A model generated the notes under the pieces. The model had not been told where the DNA came from and made no database searches. It saw only the letters and a program-made list of their open reading frames with translations. Below are positions 53,133 to 61,342 of a stretch of DNA of 64,000 nt, piece by piece. Origin of the DNA: Ignavibacteria bacterium UBA2373 (GTDB taxonomy: Bacteria; Bacteroidota; Ignavibacteria; Kapaibacteriales; UBA961); the NCBI GenBank assembly GCA_002344005.1, contig DDTD01000070.1, positions 14,817 to 78,816 of the forward strand, in the 5' to 3' direction. The position numbers and the translations under genes were made by a program. Each line of letters begins with the position of its first letter. The stretch's first letter is position 1.

Positions 53133-54053
53133 ATGAAATGTATAATTATTTTTTCATTGGGAATTTGTGTCTTCTGCGCACAATCATTATTCGCAGCTTC
53201 CGACTCTTTGTCTATTGAAGCAGACAGTGCATCCGCCGATAAGGATTACTGGTTTAAATTCGATACCGAAATCGGTATAAAAAAGTTTAAGCTGTCATTT
53301 AATGACAATAATTTTGCTTTTTTGGAATTTCAGTACGGTAGAGCCAATATGCGACATAATGATATAGAGAATCAAGATTTTGCATATTTGGGTTCATTGC
53401 AAGCGACTATCGGTTATTTTGAAAAAAAACCAATAAACAGACGAGCTCCTTCCATCGTGGAGTACGATTTTGAAAGTCTTGTCAATTTATCGTATAATTC
53501 TATTGCTTTGGGAGCAGAAAAGAATACCGGAAGAAATGAATATACGATGTGGCAAGTTGATTTGCCCGAACGCACCGCTCTCGGCTATTCCCTTGGCAAT
53601 GGCATTGCAATTATGCCTTATTATCAAAACAGCTCTTTGTACTGGTCGGGCGTGGATACGGAATTGCTGATTGATTCTGTGTCACCGATAGCACGTTTTC
53701 AGAATGGATTGCGTTTCGGTCATGGTAATCAAGCGGGTATTAGTGTAGAACTGACACCTAATATCAGTGTGACCGCCTCATATTCATACAATACCGTATT
53801 TGCGCGCCATGTGTTTTGGCAATGGGTGGTGACCGAAATTATCCATAAAAGTGCCGATGGAGTTGCCAATGGTTTGGTGACAGTAATCAAAAGAAAAGCC
53901 CCGTCGGTTGCTCCCATTTTTCACTTTTTACTCCGTAATGCAGTATCGTATGGGTTCTATGAATTGCGTAAGACCGGCATGAACTGGCCATTTGAATCGG
54001 AAAAAGCTTTGGGGATAGAAACCTTTCGTGTTGGTGTAAACTTCATTTTCTGA
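53133..54053 (+). CDS. Predicted outer-membrane beta-barrel protein of unknown family
   Basis: 306 residues. The signal peptide MKCIIIFSLGICVFCAQSLFAA is followed by alternating hydrophobic strands (FAFLEFQYGRANM, AYLGSLQATIGYF, GISVELTPNISVTASYSYN). The C-terminus RVGVNFIF ends in Phe, as BAM substrates do. It lies 19 bases after the DUF4097 gene and probably belongs to the sigma operon. I do not recognise the family. Confidence 0.7.
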   Translation: MKCIIIFSLGICVFCAQSLFAASDSLSIEADSASADKDYWFKFDTEIGIKKFKLSFNDNNFAFLEFQYGRANMRHNDIENQDFAYLGSLQATIGYFEKKPINRRAPSIVEYDFESLVNLSYNSIALGAEKNTGRNEYTMWQVDLPERTALGYSLGNGIAIMPYYQNSSLYWSGVDTELLIDSVSPIARFQNGLRFGHGNQAGISVELTPNISVTASYSYNTVFARHVFWQWVVTEIIHKSADGVANGLVTVIKRKAPSVAPIFHFLLRNAVSYGFYELRKTGMNWPFESEKALGIETFRVGVNFIF

Positions 54054-54148
54054 CATCAGATTCGTAATTTCGCATCGTATTCGGGCTAATGTTCATAATA
54101 TAGAACAATCGCTCAATTGTAAAGTATGTACGAATATTGATGCACATA

Positions 54149-55231
54149 ATGAAATTATTGGATATATATATATTAAGGCAATTTGTTTCAACTCTATTTT
54201 TTGCGGTCTGTGCGCTTATTTTAATATTTATCGTTGTTGATTTGGTTGAACATTTGGATGACTTTATTGATAAAAAAGCGAGCACGCAAGTAATAATCGA
54301 ATTTTATGTCAATTATATCCCTTGGATGTTGAAATTACTTGTGCCGATTGGTATGCTTGTGGCGGCACTTTTCAGCATCGGTAAATTGTCTAATTTAAGT
54401 GAAATCATTGCAATGCGTTCGGGTGGTATAAGTCTTTTTCGGCTTATGCTGCCCATTCTTTTTTTTAGTATTGTTATCAGTTTTGGTCAACTTTATTTTA
54501 ATGGATGGATAATACCCGAAACGAATAAACGGAAGGTAGCAATTGAGCAGCAGTATCTGGGAGGCAGTGGCTCAAGTACAACATTGTCGAATCTTTATCT
54601 GCGTGATACACCTCTGCGAACCTTGATTATGGAATATTACAATGGCAGTAATAAACAGGGAACAAAAGTAACTGTCGAAGAGTATTCCGATGAAATCCAC
54701 CCAAGAATGATGAAACGTATTGATGCTGAAACTATTCGCTGGGATTCTATTGCTCAACAATGGGTAGTGATGGATTGTATTGAAAGAGTGAATGATGAAG
54801 GAGTTATGCGCTCTCAGTATTATAGCCGGAAAAATATTCAACTAAAGATGTCACATCATGACATCATGCAATTGCAGCGTTCGCCCGAGGAAATGAATCT
54901 TGATGAAGTGAAGCAGTATTTGACTGTGGTTTCTCAAGGTGGTAAAGATGTTCGCCGCCAGCTTATTGATTATTATGGTCAATATGCTTTCCCTTTTTCA
55001 AATGTGATTGTCGTTTCTTTTGGTGTCGCATTTGCATCTGTGCGCCGTCGAAATGGTTTGGCATTGCAAATAGCTGCCGCTATGATTGTTTCTTTTGTGT
55101 ATCTGGTTTTTTTGAAAATAGGGCAGGCAATAGGATATTCATATGCTTTGGACGAAGCTATTGTCGGCTGGTTGCCCAATATTGTGTTCTTTATCGTAGC
55201 TCTCATCACGGTATGGCGTACACGTTCGTAA
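54149..55231 (+). CDS. LptF/LptG-family lipopolysaccharide export permease
   Basis: A 360-residue inner-membrane permease of the LptB2FG ABC exporter, which extracts LPS from the inner membrane. Typical start MKLLDIYILRQFVSTLFF; three N-terminal TM helices with the coupling-type segment EIIAMRSGGISLFRL; a periplasmic beta-jellyroll at about 120-270; three C-terminal TM helices (AFPFSNVIVVSFGVAFASVRRRNG, ...). I chose the ATG at 54149; an ATG at 54140 and a TTG at 54137 are also in frame. LptF and LptG cannot be told apart confidently here. rfaE2 downstream supports an LPS context. Confidence 0.9.
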   Translation: MKLLDIYILRQFVSTLFFAVCALILIFIVVDLVEHLDDFIDKKASTQVIIEFYVNYIPWMLKLLVPIGMLVAALFSIGKLSNLSEIIAMRSGGISLFRLMLPILFFSIVISFGQLYFNGWIIPETNKRKVAIEQQYLGGSGSSTTLSNLYLRDTPLRTLIMEYYNGSNKQGTKVTVEEYSDEIHPRMMKRIDAETIRWDSIAQQWVVMDCIERVNDEGVMRSQYYSRKNIQLKMSHHDIMQLQRSPEEMNLDEVKQYLTVVSQGGKDVRRQLIDYYGQYAFPFSNVIVVSFGVAFASVRRRNGLALQIAAAMIVSFVYLVFLKIGQAIGYSYALDEAIVGWLPNIVFFIVALITVWRTRS

Positions 55232-55348
55232 GCGTATGGTAAAAATTTCCTTGCGAGATGTAGGGCTTGGAAAAGTTTCCCGGTCTATAGTACGTCATAG
55301 CTTCCCAAGTACAATTCACAAAGTATATAGTATCTCAATCGAACGAAT

Positions 55349-55813
55349 ATGATAGTCACACAAGAACAACTAAGTCAATTACGTGAAACAATCTCATCAG
55401 AGCAACAATCTATCGTCTTTACCAACGGCTGTTTTGATATTCTTCATGTAGGTCATGTCACGTATCTGCAACAAGCCAAAACTCTTGGTGATATTTTGGT
55501 TGTTGGATTGAATAGTGATGACTCAGTGCGCCGTTTAAAGGGGCAAGCACGTCCCATCAATAACCAAGATGATCGTGCTTGTGTGTTAGATGCCTTACGT
55601 AGTGTTGATTATGTGGTTGTTTTTGATGAAGATACGCCATATAATGTCATAAAAAGCGTGCAACCGGATGTCTTGGTCAAAGGTGGCGATTATGCTATTG
55701 CGGATATTGTGGGCGGCGATATTGTGCGTGAAAGAGGCGGTAATGTTTGCGTACTTCCTTTTGTTCAGGGGAAATCTACAACAGCAATTATTGAGCGTGC
55801 AGCCAAGCAATAA
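55349..55813 (+). CDS. rfaE2: D-glycero-beta-D-manno-heptose 1-phosphate adenylyltransferase
   Basis: A 154-residue nucleotidyltransferase of the cytidylyltransferase fold, equivalent to the C-terminal domain of E. coli HldE. It makes ADP-heptose precursor for LPS core. Motifs are FTNGCFDILHVGHVTYLQQA (HxGH), VGLNSDDSVRRLKG, RPINNQDDRACVLDAL, LVKGGDY and the ending GKSTTAIIER. The kinase half (RfaE1) is not fused and must be encoded elsewhere. It lies 117 bases after the Lpt permease. Confidence 0.93.
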   Translation: MIVTQEQLSQLRETISSEQQSIVFTNGCFDILHVGHVTYLQQAKTLGDILVVGLNSDDSVRRLKGQARPINNQDDRACVLDALRSVDYVVVFDEDTPYNVIKSVQPDVLVKGGDYAIADIVGGDIVRERGGNVCVLPFVQGKSTTAIIERAAKQ

Positions 55814-55879
55814 GATTGTAATCGGTATTTTTGTATCAATGAATAGTATTTTAACCATTTTTTACGTGAAATAAAGTCA

Positions 55880-56755
55880 ATGATCAAAAGTATGACCGGC
55901 TTTAGTAAGTCGTTAGTAACAGAGCATGGCATGAGTGCTACTGTGGAATTGAAAAGTGTTAATGGACGGTATTTGGAAGTGAATGTTAAGATGCCTCGAA
56001 GCATCTCTCATCATGAATTTGATGTACGTGAACAGATAAAAAAGCATCTTGTGCGTGGTAGTGTGAGTGTTACCATAGGTATAGAACATACATCCGGTAA
56101 ACATTCTGCTATGGTGATAAGTGAAGATGCGGCTTCATCCGTGTTCCAAACATTGGGTGCTATTAAAAAGAAATTAAAAATTAAAGAACCAGTCACTCTG
56201 GAAAATGTTCTTGTCTTCAGCGAGCAATTATTGGTTTCCGAAGCGACCGATATGTCCGATATGGAATGGAAAGTCGTGAACAAGGCATTGCATAATGCTC
56301 TTCGGGATATAGACACAATGCGTAAGAGTGAAGGTAAGGAGCTGGCTTCTGACTTGCATAAACGAATCAAACTCATTGAAGAATCGCTTATTGTTGTCGA
56401 AAATCGTGCTGCCAAACGTGTTCCCGAAGAGCGTGAGCGTTTGCGTGCTCGCATCGGACAATTGTTTGAAAGCGATGAAATTGATGAGCAGCGACTACAA
56501 ATGGAAATTGTCTTGCTTGCCGACAAATTGGATATTTCCGAAGAATGTGTCCGTTTACGCAGCCATATCAAATTTTTCAATGAAACGATGAAGAGTGTTG
56601 ATGCCGGTCGCAAACTGAATTTTCTACTCCAAGAAATGCACCGCGAAGTCAATACTATCGGTTCTAAAGCGAATGATGCCGAAGTAGCCCACAATGTAGT
56701 GTCAATGAAAGAAGAGCTTGAGAAAATGCGTGAACAAGTTCAAAACATCGAGTGA
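55880..56755 (+). CDS. YicC/YloC family endoribonuclease
   Basis: A 291-residue member of the YicC family. The N-terminal block MIKSMTGFSKS, ELKSVNGRYLEVNVKMPR and the C-terminal DUF1732 block (IGQLFESDEIDEQRLQMEIVLLADKLDISEECVRLRSHIKFF; GRKLNFLLQEMHREVNTIGSKAND) are diagnostic. Family members cleave RNA (E. coli YicC acts on RyhB). It sits directly before gmk with 11 bases between, a conserved yicC-gmk arrangement. Confidence 0.94.
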   Translation: MIKSMTGFSKSLVTEHGMSATVELKSVNGRYLEVNVKMPRSISHHEFDVREQIKKHLVRGSVSVTIGIEHTSGKHSAMVISEDAASSVFQTLGAIKKKLKIKEPVTLENVLVFSEQLLVSEATDMSDMEWKVVNKALHNALRDIDTMRKSEGKELASDLHKRIKLIEESLIVVENRAAKRVPEERERLRARIGQLFESDEIDEQRLQMEIVLLADKLDISEECVRLRSHIKFFNETMKSVDAGRKLNFLLQEMHREVNTIGSKANDAEVAHNVVSMKEELEKMREQVQNIE

Positions 56756-56766
56756 TAAGCTAATAC

Positions 56767-57336
56767 ATGAAACCTCAACATAAACAACTTATTGTTCTTT
56801 CAGCTCCGAGTGGCGGCGGTAAGACGACTGTTGCAAAACATTTGTTCACTGTTTTTCCTCAATTAACATTTTCGGTGTCGGCAACAACGCGACATATACG
56901 TCCGGGGGAAATAGATGGTAAAGATTATTATTTTCTGAGTCATGAGGAATTTCAACAAAAAATCACAGCCGGCGATTTATTAGAATATGAAGTAATATTC
57001 GGTAATTATTACGGTACATTGAAATCCTCGGTGCAAAGGGCATTAAATCGCGGCGAAGTCATGGTTTTTGATGTAGATGTGAAAGGGGCTCTGTCATTGC
57101 GCAAGGCATTTCCCGATGATACTGTGTTGATATTTATCACACCGCCTACGATGGATGAACTTGAAAAAAGATTGCGTTCACGTCGCACGGAGTCGGAAGA
57201 GCAAATATCGCTTCGTCTGGAGCGCGCGGCAATGGAAATGGAACAATGCTCAGAGTTCGACAAAGTTATTGTTAATGATAAACTTACCGAAACTTTGCAC
57301 GAAGCCGAAGGTTTTCTTAGCACTATTCTCACTTAA
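56767..57336 (+). CDS. gmk: Guanylate kinase
   Basis: A 189-residue enzyme that phosphorylates GMP to GDP with ATP. P-loop SAPSGGGKTT (residues 12-21); GMP-binding segment SVSATTRHIRPGEIDGKDYYFLSHEEF; LLEYEVIFGNYYGTLKSSV; VDVKGALSLRKAFPDD; and lid RLRSRRTESEEQISLRLERA. Complete. It follows yicC by 11 bases. Confidence 0.96.
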   Translation: MKPQHKQLIVLSAPSGGGKTTVAKHLFTVFPQLTFSVSATTRHIRPGEIDGKDYYFLSHEEFQQKITAGDLLEYEVIFGNYYGTLKSSVQRALNRGEVMVFDVDVKGALSLRKAFPDDTVLIFITPPTMDELEKRLRSRRTESEEQISLRLERAAMEMEQCSEFDKVIVNDKLTETLHEAEGFLSTILT

Positions 57337-57355
57337 TAGAAGATATTGTTATTCT

Positions 57356-60300
57356 ATGAAATGTATAAAGACTCATTATGTATTCCGAGCACTCATAATT
57401 TTTTGTGGGTGCTTTATTTTTTTAGTGGAAAAATCATACTCACAAAATACTGAAAAACGATTTGTAAAAGTGGATTCCTCACAAACAGGAATGACATTTA
57501 TCAATACTGTGCCATTGCCATCTTTCTTCAAAACAAAAGATATCATGTTTACTATTACTGCCGGTGGCACAGCTGCCGGAGATTTGAATAATGATGGTCT
57601 GATAGATGTAGTATTCACCGGAGCATATACGCGGAATAAAGTATTTCTTAACAAAGGAAATTTCCATTTTGAAGAAAAGGTAAATGCACTTCTTTGCAAA
57701 GACACGACAGGTATGTCCTTCGGTGTATCTATTGTTGATGTTAACGGTGATGGGTGGAATGATGTTTTTGTTTGTAAATATGGTAATTCCCCGAATGAGT
57801 TATTTATCAACAATCAAGATGGTACTTTTACAGAGCTTGCAGCATCTTATGGTTTGAATTGGTCGGGCAATAGTATTCATTCCACATTTTTTGATTATGA
57901 TAATGATGGTGACTTGGATATGTATTTGGTGGTAAATGGAAAATTAGTAGAAGGGTATAAACATACGGGCGGCGATCAAGATCGTTTTTACAGAAATAAT
58001 GGTAATGGTACATTTACCGATATTACGGAAATAGCGGGTTTTAAAGATAAAGGATATGGTTTAAGTGCTACTGCTGCGGATATTAATAATGACGGATGGG
58101 TGGATATATTTGTCGGGCAAGATTTTGAGCAAAGAGATTTGCTCTATATCAATCAAAAAAATGGTACATTTAAAGATATGGCAAATGATGCATTCCCTCA
58201 CAGTAGCTTTTTTAGTATGGGTAATGATATAGCTGATTATAATAATGATGGTTTGCTTGATATATTTTCTGTGGATATGTTGCCTCGCTCACAATATCGT
58301 AGGAATACACAATTTGACGGCATTCCTATTTTTAGCCGTTCTTTCGATTCTGCCCAAGTAGTGAGAAATGTTCTTCATCTAAATAAAGGTAATTTGCAAT
58401 TTTCGGATGTAGCATTTTTAGCCGGTATCGCAAATACTGAATGGAGCTGGACAACATGGTTCGCAGACTTAGATAATGATGGATTTAAAGATGTGTATGT
58501 AACGAATGGATTAGCGCGTGAAATAATGGATAGAGATATTAATAGATTTAGTGAAAAAAAGAATAATGATTTATCAACCAATAAGGGCTTTGATGCTGTT
58601 GTACAAGCATATCCTAAAGTCTTGATTTCCAATTATTGCTTTCGTAATAAAAGTAATTTAATGTTTGATGACATCACTAAAGAGTGGGGGCTTTCCGATC
58701 CTATCAATACTAATTCGGCTGTGTATGCCGACTTTGATAATGATGGTGATCTTGATATTATACAAAACAATTTAGATACAATTCCTTTTGTATTTCGTAA
58801 TATGACACGTGAAAGGAATGAAGGAAACTATATTGCAATTCAGCTTATCGGCGATAAAGCAAATACAAATGGACTTAATGCTAAAATTACCATAAAAATC
58901 GGTGAGCGCAGTCAAATTATAGAGAATACGGTTGCGCGTGGATTTACCAGTGGAATAACTGCTCCTGTTTTTTTTGGTGTAGGTAATGCAAAAAATATTG
59001 ATGAAATAAGAGTTACATGGCTTTATGGTAAAGAAACCATCATTAGAAATGTCAACGTTAATCAGCAATTGCGTATTCGAGAAAATGAAACTACCCTTGT
59101 GGGTGACAGTAAAAAGACAAAAAGTACAACCCCAAAACAATTAAAAGACAATATAAAGTCTGTGCAATTTTCCAAACAAGATATTGTCGATAAATTTAAT
59201 CGCAGGGAGCAAGTATTCGATGATTTTTTTGCGATGAGATTGTTGCCGAATAAATTATCAATGAGCGGACCTTGTATTGCTGTCGGTGATATTAATGGTG
59301 ACAAGAGGGATGATTTTTATTTGGGGGGAGCCGAGGGACAATCGGGTATTTTTGGTATTCAGCAAATTGATGGTACATTTGCTCCACAGCCGTGTCAAGC
59401 ATGCCTTCTCGATTCGACGTATGAAGATCAGGCAGCTCTTTTTTTTGATATTGATATGGATGGTGATCTTGATTTGTATGTGGCAAGCGGTGGGAGTGAA
59501 TCAGCTCTTGATGAAGAAAAGTATCGAGAAGATAGAGTGTATCTTAATGATGGTAAAGGTGTTTTTACGCGTTCTTATGAGTCATTGACGATTGATATGC
59601 GTGATAAGGGGAGCAGTTCCTGTGTGATTGGTGCTGATATTGATAAAGATGGTGACATAGATTTGTTTGTTGGTGGTCGCTTTATGCCGGGAGCATATCC
59701 TAAAACCCCAAAGAGTTACATTTTATATAATGATAAAGGCATTTTGCGTGATATAACCATGACAGTTGCTCCGGAAGTGCAGTATGCCGGTATGGTTACG
59801 TCTGCTTTATGGACAGATTATAACAATGATAATTCGATTGACCTTATTGTGGTGGGGGAATGGATGGCTCCCAAAGTGTTTAAAAATGATGGCAATAGTT
59901 TTGTTGAGCAGAAAATGCTTACCGGACTTAGCGCATACTCCGGCTGGTGGAATAGTATCAATGGAGGCGACTTTGATAATGATGGAGATATAGACTATAT
60001 TCTTGGTAATGCAGGACATTGTTCTCGGTATTCACCTACAGCGAAAGAGCCGATAAAACTGTATGCTAATGATTTTGACGATAATGGCAGCACTGATTTG
60101 ATCATGAGTATGTTTCTTGAAGGCAAAGAAGTGCCGGCAAGACTACGCGATGCACTGGTATCGCAAATGCCTACAATTCAAAAACGTTTTCCTGAATATA
60201 TCAAATTTGCGAATGCCGGTATTGGTGATTTTATAGGTGGAGTCCATAAGGATACAACAATTGTGCTTACTGCAACACACTTCGCTTCAAGTCTTATAGA

Positions 60301-60832
60301 AAATAAGGGAAATGGGCAATTTGTTTTTCGTGATTTGCCACCGATTGCGCAGTCTTCGCCAATGTTTGGAACGTACATTGATGATATCAACGGAGACGGC
60401 AATTTGGACGTGATTACCGTCGGGAATTTTTATGGACCGGATCCTGAAATGTGGCGTTATGATGCCGGAACAGGAACGGTGCTCTATGGTAGTGGAGGTT
60501 TAGATTTTACAACATTGCCCTTTGAACGAGAAACATTTTTTACTCGTGGTGACACAAGAGCAATAGCGAGTATCGTGAATGTTAAAACTCAACAATTGTC
60601 ATTTATCGTAAGTGTGAATGGGGCAAAACCTTTTCTATTCAATGCGGATAATGGTGAAAAACATGGCATACAATATCTTCCTATTGAGCGTCCTCTTGTT
60701 CAAGGATGGTTCATTGATTTAAAAAATGGTAAATCAAGAAAACATGAGCGATACTTTGGTTCGGGCTATTATTCTCAATCATCTGGATTTGTGACAAAAT
60801 CCCCGGTTGTTAAAAAGATAAGGTATTATTAA
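57356..60832 (+). CDS. Large secreted FG-GAP/VCBS repeat protein with ASPIC/UnbV domain (CRTAC1-like)
   Basis: 1158 residues. The ATG at 57356 opens a signal peptide (ALIIFCGCFIFLVEKSYSQ); an in-frame extension overlaps gmk. About fourteen calcium-binding loops of the D-x-N/D-x-D-G-x-x-D type occur (DLNNDGLIDV, DVNGDGWNDV, DYDNDGDLDM, DIDKDGDIDL, DINGDGNLDV), predicting integrin-alpha/CRTAC1-like beta-propellers on both sides of an ASPIC/UnbV domain at about residues 500-565 (NGLNAKITIKIG ... FGVGNAKNIDEIRVTW). No T9SS sorting domain is seen, so it may stay in the periplasm or leave by another route. The lipoprotein gene follows after 1 base. Confidence 0.9.
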   Translation: MKCIKTHYVFRALIIFCGCFIFLVEKSYSQNTEKRFVKVDSSQTGMTFINTVPLPSFFKTKDIMFTITAGGTAAGDLNNDGLIDVVFTGAYTRNKVFLNKGNFHFEEKVNALLCKDTTGMSFGVSIVDVNGDGWNDVFVCKYGNSPNELFINNQDGTFTELAASYGLNWSGNSIHSTFFDYDNDGDLDMYLVVNGKLVEGYKHTGGDQDRFYRNNGNGTFTDITEIAGFKDKGYGLSATAADINNDGWVDIFVGQDFEQRDLLYINQKNGTFKDMANDAFPHSSFFSMGNDIADYNNDGLLDIFSVDMLPRSQYRRNTQFDGIPIFSRSFDSAQVVRNVLHLNKGNLQFSDVAFLAGIANTEWSWTTWFADLDNDGFKDVYVTNGLAREIMDRDINRFSEKKNNDLSTNKGFDAVVQAYPKVLISNYCFRNKSNLMFDDITKEWGLSDPINTNSAVYADFDNDGDLDIIQNNLDTIPFVFRNMTRERNEGNYIAIQLIGDKANTNGLNAKITIKIGERSQIIENTVARGFTSGITAPVFFGVGNAKNIDEIRVTWLYGKETIIRNVNVNQQLRIRENETTLVGDSKKTKSTTPKQLKDNIKSVQFSKQDIVDKFNRREQVFDDFFAMRLLPNKLSMSGPCIAVGDINGDKRDDFYLGGAEGQSGIFGIQQIDGTFAPQPCQACLLDSTYEDQAALFFDIDMDGDLDLYVASGGSESALDEEKYREDRVYLNDGKGVFTRSYESLTIDMRDKGSSSCVIGADIDKDGDIDLFVGGRFMPGAYPKTPKSYILYNDKGILRDITMTVAPEVQYAGMVTSALWTDYNNDNSIDLIVVGEWMAPKVFKNDGNSFVEQKMLTGLSAYSGWWNSINGGDFDNDGDIDYILGNAGHCSRYSPTAKEPIKLYANDFDDNGSTDLIMSMFLEGKEVPARLRDALVSQMPTIQKRFPEYIKFANAGIGDFIGGVHKDTTIVLTATHFASSLIENKGNGQFVFRDLPPIAQSSPMFGTYIDDINGDGNLDVITVGNFYGPDPEMWRYDAGTGTVLYGSGGLDFTTLPFERETFFTRGDTRAIASIVNVKTQQLSFIVSVNGAKPFLFNADNGEKHGIQYLPIERPLVQGWFIDLKNGKSRKHERYFGSGYYSQSSGFVTKSPVVKKIRYY

Positions 60833-60833
60833 T

Positions 60834-61139
60834 ATGAATCGAAACTTTTTCATTGTATGCTTCTCTTTGCCTTTACTTTGGGGCTGCTCAGCTTCTCCGG
60901 CGTCTAAGTTCGGTGAAACGCTTTGTGAATGTGTTACCAAGGCGCGAGGTGACAGAAATGCTTATCAAGAATGTGCAGACAAAGTTATTAAATCCTCAAA
61001 AGAATATCAACAAGTGCTGCAAAATGCGAATCGAGAAGAGTATATGTATTGGAGAAAAAAGACATTGCAAGGTATGATTGATTGTCAAGAAGAGTTAAGG
61101 AGTATGGGAGTGATTCTTGATACGAATCAAGTCCGATAA
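60834..61139 (+). CDS. Small lipoprotein, unknown function
   Basis: A 101-residue predicted lipoprotein with signal MNRNFFIVCFSLPLLWGC and lipobox LWGC (C18). The mature part is mostly alpha-helical and charged, with three more cysteines (LCECVTKARG, QECADKV, MIDCQEEL) and a helix-rich layout. It begins 1 base after the FG-GAP gene's stop, so the two are almost certainly co-transcribed and may interact. I do not recognise the family. Confidence 0.75.
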   Translation: MNRNFFIVCFSLPLLWGCSASPASKFGETLCECVTKARGDRNAYQECADKVIKSSKEYQQVLQNANREEYMYWRKKTLQGMIDCQEELRSMGVILDTNQVR

Positions 61140-61342
61140 GCAGATTTGTCTTGGGTGAAGTTATGAATTGCGCACAATATTCATCCATGTATAGTGCATA
61201 TTGCAGAAAATATAGTTATATTAGTAAATATGTATAGAATGTTTTCTTTGTCCGAAATGGCAAGGCTAATATGTATAGTGATTCTGTGAATTTTTTTAAG
61301 TTATTATATTGTTTATATTTACACCATCCTTTCGGAGGACTT

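Noticed and set aside
56011..56694. 227-codon minus-strand frame opposite yicC
   Set aside because: It is a shadow of a highly conserved gene with no start signal; composition is Ser/Arg-rich as expected for antisense reading.
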